Shown here one piece after another: positions 43,601 to 55,600 of a DNA stretch of 64,000 nt. Location of the stretch: contig NC_081147.1 in NCBI RefSeq assembly GCF_958295425.1, forward strand, positions 1,881,690 to 1,945,689, read 5' to 3'. Under the pieces are notes generated by a model, which did no database searches, was not told where the DNA came from, and was given only the letters and a program-made list of their open reading frames with translations. The stretch is from Solea solea. Its lineage: Eukaryota > Chordata > Actinopteri > Pleuronectiformes > Soleidae. Position 1 is the stretch's first letter. Each line of letters begins with the position of its first letter. Position numbers and translations under genes: made by a program.

Positions 43601-46600
43601 AACACAAGCTAGCTAACATGAAAGCCCATCAGGAGATTTCCTACACTTTTTTTCCCAATTTTTCCTCTTCTGCTCAGTAAAAAAATATTTAATATGGTGC
43701 AAAATATGGCCTTGTGATTCATTTATGAAACATAGGTCATGTTTACCAGTGCAAAACAATATTAAATGTTAGAGAAATGGCAGTAAAAGTAGGCAGAAAC
43801 CTTATGTAACGCACAAACTTTTTTTCTTCTTTTTGCATGAAATCCCAACGGAAGAACCACATTTACTTTTCTTATTTCAAGAGTAGAAACAACTGCACAC
43901 AGTGTTGTAGAAAGTGTATTTTTTAAATGCTATACTGTGTTGTAAGATGTTGTCATTATAAAACTCAATATAGCTCCCAACTTCTGTTGAAGAATTCTGA
44001 CCATTTTGTTATTATTGTATTAATAACAAAAGGTATTATTATTGTTACCCTGACTGAAAGCTTTTAGTGACTGTTTCTGACATAAGACACTTAAATGTGA
44101 ATGGTTAAAGTAAAAGTTTGTGTATTCTTCTTGTGTTTTTTTTAACTAACAAAACTCTGAGGGAACATGCTGTAACGGAGCTTACCCACAGGCGACATTA
44201 AAGTTTTATTTCAAAAGAAAAAGAGCAAAAGAAGTTTTGTCTGAACATTAATACGCTCCCTTTTTGCTGCCCATTCATGAATTCATTCATCTTTCATTCA
44301 GTCCCTTATCCCCTCGTTTCTACTGTTGATGCTTAAACTTGAAATAAAACCCTCTGCTCATTACTACGTTCTGTTTTCTTTTGCCTTTGGGCATTTTAGT
44401 TTCTCAGCGTTTGGTGATTTTTTTTCCCAGTTAGAAATGATCAAACCAAGCATCTCCTTTTTTAACTTTACTTTCACGCTTTCCCGTCAGCGGTGGAATC
44501 GCATTAACATTCAGTTTTCAGCACACACTGGTCACTGTCTTAGTCTCAGGTGAAGGTGGAAAGGCAGCACTCACCCGGAGGATTGTTAAAAATCACTTTT
44601 TGGTATAAGTTTTGCGACCTTGAGTTGAAAGGCCAAAAACGTTGAGGCCTTCAAAAGCTCATTCAATGAAGTGAGTGTTAAGAAATATAAGATGAAAGCC
44701 TTATTTCTTATTGAAGCTAACTTTAGAAAACTTTTTTCTCCAGTGTCAATAAATTATTTATGAGTTAGAGTTATAGTACACATTTTCTGAAGATTTTAAA
44801 ACTAAAACTCGAGTGTGTGTCTGGATAAAGTGATTTAGTTCTCTTTGGTTTTTTAGTGGCTGTTACTGATTGGTTGGAGAAACTAGAACCAGCCACAGAC
44901 TGTAAATAAATAATGTACACATTTTGTGGGGCTTGAAAGTCAAACCAATGTGGAAGTGTATGAAACCTGTAGTCTCTTGAATGGCCATCAGGTGGCGAAA
45001 ATGTGTCTGTTTCTGACTTGATATAGATGTAAGGATGGTGCTGGACAATGTCAAGGCTTCAGAACAGTTTACAAGCAGTGGATGTTCATAACTTTTATGG
45101 ACAGAATTTCTAGACGCAGCCCGGGCGTTGAGGGAGTCTGGTTTAGTGGGCTCAAGATTGGGTCTCTGCTTTTCGCAGATGATGTGGTCCTGTTTGCTTC
45201 ATCGGGCCGTGATCTTCAACTCTCACTGGAACAGTTTGCAGCCGGGTGTGAAGCCGGAGAAAACCGGAGAAAACCCACGCACATATGGGGAGAACATTCA
45301 AACTCCATGCAGACAGGCCCTTCTTCAGACCGGGTCCAGAACCCAGGTCTTCTTGCTACAAAGGGAAGAGAGCTAACCAATACACCAACCACGTGACCTC
45401 CTTTGAGCATATACAAGGTTCATCTTGTTGACCTAAAGAAATAAGAGAGTTTGAAGGTTCTGAGGTTCCTCTGATGAATTTCTATGGGCAGCTAATGGCC
45501 AAGAGAACCCTTGAAATTTGGTTCAAATTGGGTGCCCGGGAAAGGTCAAGAGCTGGGGTTCCCCTGAGCAAGGCACCCAATCCCCCATTGCTCCCACTGC
45601 TCCTGGAATCGTTTTGTGTCACTAATTTGTGTCTGTTGTTTCAGAGTCGGCCGTGAGATTCGACGGAAAGTCCTACCTGAAGTACCTTCATGGGATGGAC
45701 GAGGACGACCAGGTTTTCAAACTGTCCCTGAGGTTCAAGACTTTCCAGGAGCAGGGCCTCATCGTGTCCGCCAACAGCACCAAAGACTGGGGCATCTTAC
45801 AGGTATTTATATCTCTCTCTCTCTCTCTCTCTGGGCCAAATTACAAATTCATTGTTTTGATCGTATTAATTCAAATCCAGCCTTTTTGACGCAACAACTT
45901 TGCATATAATTCTATAATTTGACATGTAATGATTACGTGAGACCTCAGTGTCGGTGTGTGAATTAGCTGTGACACATGGGATACAATAATAAAATTTGAT
46001 TTAATTTGACTTTAATTTGCATTTTAAATCACTGGTGGTAGCGTAATCTAGCTTGTAAATAAGAAAAGTACTTTAATGCTTGTATTTTGTGTTTATTGTC
46101 AAAATGTGTAACTGTTACACAAAAATCACACATTTCCTGCAACTAAGTGTTATTTTTAAACCGATTAGTGTGTTGATTATTTTATCTATTCATGTCTCAG
46201 TTGTTTGGTCCATAAAATGTCACAAAATGTTGTTAACAAACCACAATAATTCAGATTTACTGTTTTTATATGGAGCAAAGACACCAGAAATATCCATTGA
46301 TTAATAATCAAGTAATTGTTGCACCCCTAGGAGATTAATCTACCAAAAAAAATTTTATTTCAAAGTAATGTCCAGATTATTCTTAGCTAATGTACAATCC
46401 TGTTGGCAGCACATGGCCAAGTGGACAAAATGGTTGGAGTACCTCTGAGTACCTCTTTGTTCTCACGCCTCGTTGTGTGAGTGTAAACAGAAACTGCCTT
46501 CATTCAAATCCAGTCCAAGGACGACGCAGTAAAGAAACAGCAGCATGTCGTTCATGTTTTTGTTCATGTGAGACAAAAAAAAGAAAGAATAGCTCAATAG

Positions 46601-49600
46601 CTCAACAGAGACGAGATTCCACCAGTGTGTGATGTCGTCTATCGGCAGCGTCCAAGGACAAACTCGAGACATCACCGCATTCTTGCAGTCCTCGTTTTCT
46701 CCGTTTCCTCTGAAATGTCACCGTGGCAACAAAGAGCAGCGCTCGTGTACAGTGGGGAGGAAATTAAATCATTATTCAAATCCATATTTTTGCCTCATTT
46801 GCAGGAAGTGTAAATATTTACCACGCTCCCCTCGGAGCTGACAGTTCATTTACTTATTTACTTATTTATTTATTTATTTATTTATGTTGCTGCTGCTGAT
46901 TAAAGATTAAATCTGCTCCCTAGTTTTTCAGACACTGTTAATGTTATGTTGTTACATTGAGAGTGATAACATCTGAGAGCCGATTTAATCTCACAAGGGA
47001 AAAGTAAATGTTTCAGTCTCAGGTTGGTAAATACTCGGGGATGCGAGCGCTGACTGTCTCAAACTTGTGGCTCGAGGGCCATATGTGGCCCCCCAATCAA
47101 TTCCATGTGGCCCAACACAGTTATTTCTTTGTAATATATTCATTTTGTATCATAGAAATGCTTTTATTAGGAATTATAAATCGGTCCACATCAACTCAGA
47201 GGCTTAATTTTCTCTTGAACTGCAACATAATAATTTTCCAACTGTGTAACAAATATTGTTCTCCCTGACTGATTCTATCCCACATCACATGTTTGGATTG
47301 TAGCTGCTTCTTTTGCAGTGTCATCAGTGCAGATGTCATGTTTCTGAGAGAAAGAGATATTTGGAATCAGGTGAGCGGCAATATGAGTTTTAAACCACAG
47401 GGTGGACCAAAGTGCAGTACAGTACAATCAACAACACATGTCCATATGAGTGTTTCTTATCTTTCCCATTTCGTCCAGTTTTGATTTTTGCATCTAATGC
47501 GAGCTACGTGACCCGAACGTTGCGTAAAAAGCTAAGTAAAGTTAGAAAGATATTCACAGATTGGAACTTCTGCGATCAATAGCATTTAAAAACTTCACGA
47601 GTGGTGAGAGCTGAGCAGTAAAGTTCACAGAGAGTTTGACGACACTGCGCTGTAATATGGTGAAGTTATTGAATATTTTTTAACATCTTTTTTCGGGCGT
47701 TGCACTTTGTAGACGCTCCCTGTTCTCCCTGATGAATGCACGTAGCGATCAACGTAGTTTCTCCAGCTCCACAGACGACAGCTCCACAGCTTGTTGTCAT
47801 TTGTCCAGTGTCCAAAACCTTTGAGTGTCTCTTACTTTGTCTCCAACCTGAGCTCTCTCTATCGTTCTAATCCTGTCCCTGTGGTGAAATTTGACATTAA
47901 ATGACGTTAGCTGACGTCTTCCAGGCGAAACTGCAGACGTGTTCTGGGTCATGTGACAGTGAGAGTGTGTGTGTCTGTGTTAGATTTTCCTTTTTATTCT
48001 TTGTTTTTCAAATCCCTCTCCTGCTTCTCTCGCTCTCGCCAAATGCCGCAGATGATCACATGATCGAGCGTATCAGACAGTGCCTCTGCTTTATCTCTGT
48101 GTGGCACATTGCCGCGTGTGTGTGCGCGCGTCACACGCATGGCTGAACATCAGAGCCGCCGCTAAACTCACATCCCGCACACGCTTCGAGTTCCACAGTG
48201 GGATTACGAAGTCGTCAACGCGTGTGCGTCTGGTTTATTATTCCCAGCTTAATCAGATCATCAGTGCCCTTTTAACTCGAGTATCGACCGCTGGCTGTGA
48301 ACGCAGCATGTGAGCCGCGCGGTGGTGATGCGGTTGGTGTTTTGGAGGGAAAACAGATTTGGACACGTGCCAATCTGGTGTTTCACTTTTCTGCAAACAA
48401 TGGAAAACTTTGCATTAGGGAATCAATTTAACCCTTTGTGCTCACTAATGTGCAACCTTTGGTAAATTTTCGTGAGAATTATGGGTTGGAATCAGTATTG
48501 GTATTGGTCCAATACTGGTCAGAATCACTTGATTGGCTATCGGACACATAGAAATGTGAAAGTTACATTAGAATACTACAAAATCCAAGTATTTATACTT
48601 GGAAAAAGTAATTTTAAGTAATTTATTATGGTTGGAATCATGTTTGGGCTGTTTATGCCTCGTTTTTGGGGAGAACAATATTTGTTACACAGAGAATTAT
48701 TATGTTGCCGGTCAAGAGACAATGAAACCTCTGTGTTGATGTGGACCGATTTATAATTCCTAATAAAAACATTTCTATGATACAAAATGAATATATTACA
48801 AAGAAAACATACAGAAATAACTGTGGTGGGCCACAGGGAATCGATTGGGGGGCTGCATATGGCCCTCGAGCCACAGGTTTGAGACCAATGCTCTAGGTCC
48901 TTCGGAGAGTCATGATAATTGTGCAGAAGTCACAAAATCTGTTCATAAAAGCGAACTTTGAACTGTGACGTATTTAAACATTTCACAAATTTAACTAGAT
49001 TTTGTACCTTTTGCTCTGGTGTGTTTAGAAATTTGGTGAAAATGAAGGAAAAATATCTTTTTTTAATCAGATCTAAGACACTATATTATACATTTTAACA
49101 TAGTAATGGGGGAAAAAACTGCCTAAATTGTTATTTTCGTTAGGTTTTTAGTCCATAAAACGCAGGAAAAAATGTTTTAAACTTCATGTGCACCTCTGTA
49201 GAATGGGTAAATCATTCATAAGAAATGTGACTTTTTTGCAGAAACACAATCCCGGAGATTGAATTGCTCGAGCAGGAACTCTCGTAGAGCGAGAAACTTG
49301 TCTTTATTTTTTGAATCGTCACGGGAAACTGAAACCACGGTACAGCGCCGTCACATCGACAGAGAATAATCAATCGTTGTATTCTTTTGTGAGACATGAA
49401 TAATTCTCTAAACAGAGAACGCTTCCCCAGGTGGGTTCTTCTCATTTGCGGGACAATTGCGTGTGTGCACTCGCGCAGAATATAACTCGTAAAACTTTAG
49501 AAGTAGCGCTCAGGCGTTTCCAAGGTTCCCCCTCCTGGGTGTTTGGATCTCAAGTCGTGCTCTGATTCGTCGTGAGCAGGAATGGCTTCAAAAAGAATTT

Positions 49601-52600
49601 CCAAATGTGGTCATCTGAGAAGCTCCCTCGCCTGTTTTCCTGTGATGACTTCAGAGGAAGCGCCTGAAGATACAAGACACCATAAGAAGGTTTCTTCCCC
49701 CGGAGGACACGAGCTGCCGAGCGTCTCATAAAACCATCAAATCTGATCATCACAAATATAAGTTCAGACCTTCACTTCACACTTGTCTCTCACTGACTGA
49801 GCAGCAAGCAGGTGTTTTTATGTTTGTATTGATATTAGGAGTCGAGAGAGGGACGTGGATCTGTGGACGACAGTGTCCCTTATTCTGTCTCTCTGTACCT
49901 GAGTACCAGACCCGACCTGGAACCCATAGGCAAATCCAAACCTGTCCAGACCCACTCACAAAAGTCTCATCTACACAGTTCAGTGCAGTATTTATACACA
50001 CTAATGTGTGGTTTAAATGTGAGGTTGCGGTAAAAAGATGTAGTCGTGCAGAAAAATACTGCCAATTCATGGTAATGTATGGTAGTAAAGTTACCGTAAA
50101 ATGCAGTATTTATACAGGAAAACACTACAGAATTGAAGTGATGAAAGTTTTTTTTTTGAAGTTACAAGAAAATACATTACTTGGCCAGACCTACTCATAA
50201 AAGTATCAACTAAACAGCTCGATACAGTATTTACAGTATAGTATATATAGTATATGTAGTATATACAGGAAAATACTACACAATCGCAGTACTTGATTGT
50301 AAATTTGCAGTAAAATACAGTATTTATATAGGAATATACATATATATGTACATACACACTTACATACACATATATATATACATTAATATAATAATAGTAT
50401 AATTAATAATATGGCATAAAGAAATCTCTGAAATGACAATAAAATACAATATTTATACAGGAAAATACTGTACGACTGAAAATAAATTGCAGTACTATGT
50501 GGTGTTGTGAAGTTACAGTAAAATGCAGTGTTTATACAGGAAAATACTACAAAATCACAGTAGTACATAGTTGTGGTTACAGTAAAATACAGTATTTATG
50601 AAGGAAAATACTGCTAAATCTCAGTAATAAATGGTTTCATGGTGAAGTTACAGTAAAATTGAGTATTTATACAGGACAATACTACACAATTGTAGCAAAA
50701 TATGGTTTTATTGTGATGTTTCCAGAAAATGCTACAAACGCACACTAATATGTGGTTATGAAGTTATTATAATAATAATAATAATAATAATAGATTTTAT
50801 TTGTATTGCACTTTACATTCGAACAACAAATCTCAAAGTTACAGTAAAATACAGTATTTATACAGGAACATATGGTAAAACCTGATTATACTGATTAGTA
50901 ACTAGTAACTGACTACTAGTTAAATTACAAGATAATCATAGATTCTGTAATGTTACAGTTGGTCACTGAATCATTTAACTCCTGTAAATCGACAGCTCTT
51001 TTCAATGTGACATGTATTACAATGATTTCTCTGAATTAATATTTATCATTAAATTACCATTTTTCCTGTATAAACACCACATATTAAACCATATATCACA
51101 GTTATTTTGGATGTTCTTGATCCCAAAAGTGTGAAAATGATTGCATTCTTAATATAAAACATAGAAGACGTGAGCTAAAAACAACATGTTAGAGAGGAAC
51201 ATGTCACAATAACATAAATAATGTATGTAAGGACGTTCACCACAGCTTCTACAGGGGATAAGGGATTTATTAAAAATCAACCGCGATGAATTTGTAAGTG
51301 AGTCCAGGCTTTTCTCAGATCGCCTGAAAATATCACAGTGTGTTGCTGTGTGTGTTTGTGTTTGTGCACAAACTGGAGTTCTGACCCCGGCTGTGCTGAA
51401 GCTCCTCCTGCTCCTCCTGATTTATGGAATCATGAGGCACTGAAGCTGCGGCGCTTCCGTTTCCCCCGTGGCTCCATCAGCTGATACTGTAAAAAACGCT
51501 GGCCCGCGCTATCTGCATTCAAATATCCGAGATACGAGAAGTTTGCACCAAGTCGTGTAAAATAGATGAAAAGACAAGCGACGGGCGCCTCAGATGTCTC
51601 CAGGTTTTCACTTGTTCTCCTGCCAGCGCCGTGATAAGCCTCAGCCCTTCTCTTCTCCTCTCCTGAGGGCCCTCACTGACGAATGTGAGGAATTCTTCCA
51701 AGTCCAAAATGAATCATTCTGCTGCGTTTGTTTGCTTTTTCTTCTTCTTCTTCACCCCCATGGCCCCAGCGACAGGAAATCAGAGGAAGAAGCTCCGACA
51801 GAGACAGAACGCTGAGCCACGTATTCATGAGCGTGACATCGGGAAAAATGGAAAGAGACATAAAAGCTTTGCAGCAGTGGGAGCGATAATCAATCAATAA
51901 TGCATCGCTGCGGCCTCTGACATGTCCGAGCGGAATCTCTCCTTCTGTGAATTAAACATGGGGGATAGGAGGAGTTACATGAAGAAAACAGCAGAAGAAG
52001 AAGAAGCTGCTGGCTTGTTCGTTTGTGAGAACGCTGAGCGTGCAGAAAGAGGCCTCTGCTCATATTCATGTGTGTGTGTGTGTGTACACGGGAATCATCA
52101 GCAACATGGGACCAACACAAATGACATGCGCTCCTCTTCCTCGTGTTCGCACCCTTCACAGGCTGAATGTACAACATTCACCGAATAAAATCTAAGCCAG
52201 ATTATGTGTACGCACTTTTAAGAACACGTGCGCTGCATAATCTCGCTGTTAAACAGCTTTGTCGCACCAAAAAACGGTAGGAAGTTTTCTTCCACACCAA
52301 AGTCCATAGAGAAAATCAGCGTTTTAAGCCCCTGAGGACACAAACTGGTCTACCGCTGCCCCGTGTGGTCACTTTGTGTCACTGAGGTAAATCCGAAGGA
52401 AGGATTTCAAACACCGAAGTCACAAAATAACTCAGTTGTGTTGTTTTGTCATTCAGTGACGGAGGCCGCAGTGGATCAACAACTCCTGTGTGCTGTGATG
52501 TTAAAATCATTGATTCTCTCCATGGAGTTTGGTTCAGGGAGTGAAACTTTAGTTTCTACTGTGAACAAGCAAACGTACTCTTATGGTACAGATTTAAATA

Positions 52601-55600
52601 AGTGAGCCTTTTATTAAATGTTTTAACTCCAATAAACCCTTAAATGTCCCCACTGAAAAGTTTTCATTCACTTCAGCCTCAGCATCGATGAGACCGGGGG
52701 TGAGTTGTAATGTCACGACAAACAAACACCAAATATGATTCATAATGAGAAAATAACAAATGCACTTTAAATGTCAGCGGATTTCAACAGACGACGCCGA
52801 CAAATAAAAGTTTGATGTCGGAAAATGTCAAACGGAGCGAAAGTTCCCGTTCCTGTTGGTTTTGATTTTTTCTTTTTAATTGGTCATTTGAGGAGGGGAA
52901 GGGAAAAAAACGTCACGGCTATGTTTAATTCAATAAAACATTCATTCAGCGCTCATCTTCCCCGAGGCTACGTCAATTTATTCAGAAATAATCAGATTTT
53001 TGTTTTTTTTTACCTCCCGTGTTTTGACTTGGATTTCCAAAAACAACATTTCCTGAGAGATTGATGTGGAAAAAATTGACCGAATACAAATTTGTTTTAA
53101 AGGGACATTTATGGACATCCAATAAAAAAGAGCAGTTGCAGTACACCAAGTATATACATATATATCTATATATCTATATATATAGATATAAAAATATAAA
53201 TATATTATAAACCGTCCTCCACAGTTTCGTTTTCTAAGAAACTTTCTTAAGAAGAAATTTAAGCAAAAACCTTGTTCTGGTTAAGTTTCTCTCACTAAAA
53301 CAACCTTGATTAAGACAAATTACCCAAAACTAAGAGTTTTCACGTCCTCCCACCGTCTTACAAGATCAATCTGATTAAAAAAACAAAAACAAAGGACTAA
53401 ACAAATCATTTACATGAGGTGAGAGTCAGATTAATCTTGAGCTTACTGATAAGAGTGAACTTATCTTTTTATCGAACAAGACTTGAGATTCTGAGTCTTT
53501 CAAGGGCTTATGGTAATATTTAATCATTAATCTTAAAGTTTCTTCTACTAAATTAAAAGTTTTTATCTTGTTGCCTTAAAGTGAGCGTCTCAAACTCTAA
53601 TGAGCTGGAAAAAGTCCAACTGTTCAGTAAGGGTTATCTCATGCTGACGGCTATCTATATATCTATCCGTCTAAAATTCAAGTAAATTATCTATCCATTA
53701 TCCATCTGAAATTCAACCTAATGAGCAAGCTAGCTACTATCTATCTAGCTATATATACTAGCTAGCTTTTGTCTATTCTAGCTAGCTAGCGACTGTATAT
53801 TGATCTTCTGTCTTGCGATGCTAGCTATCTACTATCTATCGATTCTAGATAGCTACTATCTATCTTTCACACTTATTATCTATCTGTACTAGCTAGCTGC
53901 TATCTAATTTCAAAATAAAAGTGTCTTTATTGATATAGAACAATGTAAAATTAAACTTGCATTAAAAATCATACAGAAATAACAGTATAACTTGATAATA
54001 AATGGTGGTCCTCATGAAATCCACTTGAGGGCCACATGTGGGCCACGAGCCGGGAGTTTGGGCCCTCTGCCTTAAAGAATTGGTGCATCGTTAACCTCTG
54101 ACCCGTGTTTTGTTTGTTTTTCCGTCCTCAGCTGACGAGTGGAGAGCTTCTCTTCAGGTTCAGCTGTGGAGACGCCGCCCCGGGTTCACTGCTGGTCAGA
54201 TCTGACCCAGTCTCAGACGGTCGGTGGCATAGCGTCCTGCTGGAGGTCAACACCACGGCCATGAGGCTGACTCTGGACCGGCACCGCCCGGCCTCCGCCA
54301 CCCTGACCGAGCCGTGCCGCCTGACACGCTCCCACGGTGCGTTGCTCTTCGCCTCACTCATCGCTCATGGCTCCACGCCAGACGTCCCAGGGCAGCCGCC
54401 TAATTTCAGCGGCTGCCTGGAGGATCTGGAACTCAACGGGGAGCCAATCAGAGTGGGCGACGCGGCCGAGTGGGCGGGGTCAGAGGGCAGAAGGGTGTTC
54501 GGGGTGTACCAGTGCTGCAGCCGAACCGGAGCCTGCGACGAGAACCCATGTCAGAATGGAGGCCTTTGTGAGGAGGACAGCACTGGAGGTAAATAAAAAC
54601 AACTATCGATCGATCTGTCTGTCTGTCTGTCTGGGTTGCTAGCTATCTAGCTAGGTAAAATCCAAGCTAATTATCTAGCTAGTTAGCTACATCTATCTAT
54701 CTGTCTAAATATTTATCTATCTATCAAGTTAATTATTCATCGATTCTAGCTTGCTGCTTTATATCAGCTATCTATGCTAGCTAGCTACAATTGTCTGTAT
54801 ATGCTAGCTAGTTCGCTACTATCTATTCATGCTAGATAGCTACTATCTATATCTATACTAGCTTCTATACTAGCTTGCTACTATTTATTGATCTATGATT
54901 TAACTAGATATCAATTGTTAGCTCGCTACGGTGTACTAAATATATATCTAGTTAGCTAGCATCTGTCTAAAGTTATAACATTAATGCTACAGTACATTAA
55001 TGTTTAGGCTCGCCTAGCTTTCTTGACTTTTTGATTTCAAAACAACAAACAAACAAAAACAACAAAACTATCAGACCTGACTTAGGGAGCGTTTGTATGT
55101 ATACAGCAGCAGAGCAGGGGTGGGTAGAGACATATTGTGGCTTCACGGTCACATGATGTTACTTTAAACGTTAACGTTTGATATTTGAGTGAAACAAACA
55201 GCTGTTTCCTGTTCATTCAGGTATGTTTGGATAGATGTGCTGTCACACTGATTCAGGAATGAGGCTTTACGTGTGTTTATGTGTGTATTCATGTGTGTGT
55301 GTGTGTGTGTATTCACATATATATATGTGTGTGCGAGTATGTCAAGTTCTTTTGATGTTACTTCCCCTGGGGAAGAAAAACACTGCTTTAGAAATGAATT
55401 TTTCTTCTTCTTCTTCTGCTGTGGATTAAACTAATTTTCATTCCACGTAGATGTTTGACCTCTGTCTCCGTCTCTGTCCCTGGTCTCTGTGTCTTCCATG
55501 TGAATCCTTTGCTCTCTGTCTCATGTCAGTCCGACAGTTTTACTGTGAGCGAGTGCAGGACCTGAGACAAAGTGAATAACCTGAGGTGGAGCCATCAAAC

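Larger units (their letters stand above)
41188..45644 (+). other. Intron S-T, 4457 bp
   Basis: Contains an hAT-like element with a BED-finger relic (41505-42040), a LINE reverse-transcriptase fragment joined to a SINE fragment (45067-45400) and a second SINE tail near 45550. 42100-44860 is AT-rich with agcta-type words near 43320-43620 and no gene. Confidence 0.85.
45803..54131 (+). other. Intron T-U, 8329 bp
   Basis: The longest complete intron. It holds a (CT)n tract, TTTA repeats, an inverted repeat pair (47055 and 48655), a degenerate minisatellite (49980-50900), a foldback element (52270-52630), AT microsatellite and a CTAT/GCTAG array near the 3' end. 47690-48330 and 51340-51960 are non-repetitive and moderately GC-rich. 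No gene seen. Confidence 0.85.

Noticed and set aside
46390..48313. Several frames of 60-86 codons in the LamG intron
   Set aside because: Low complexity or repeat-derived (47008-47268 overlaps the inverted repeat); no family resemblance.
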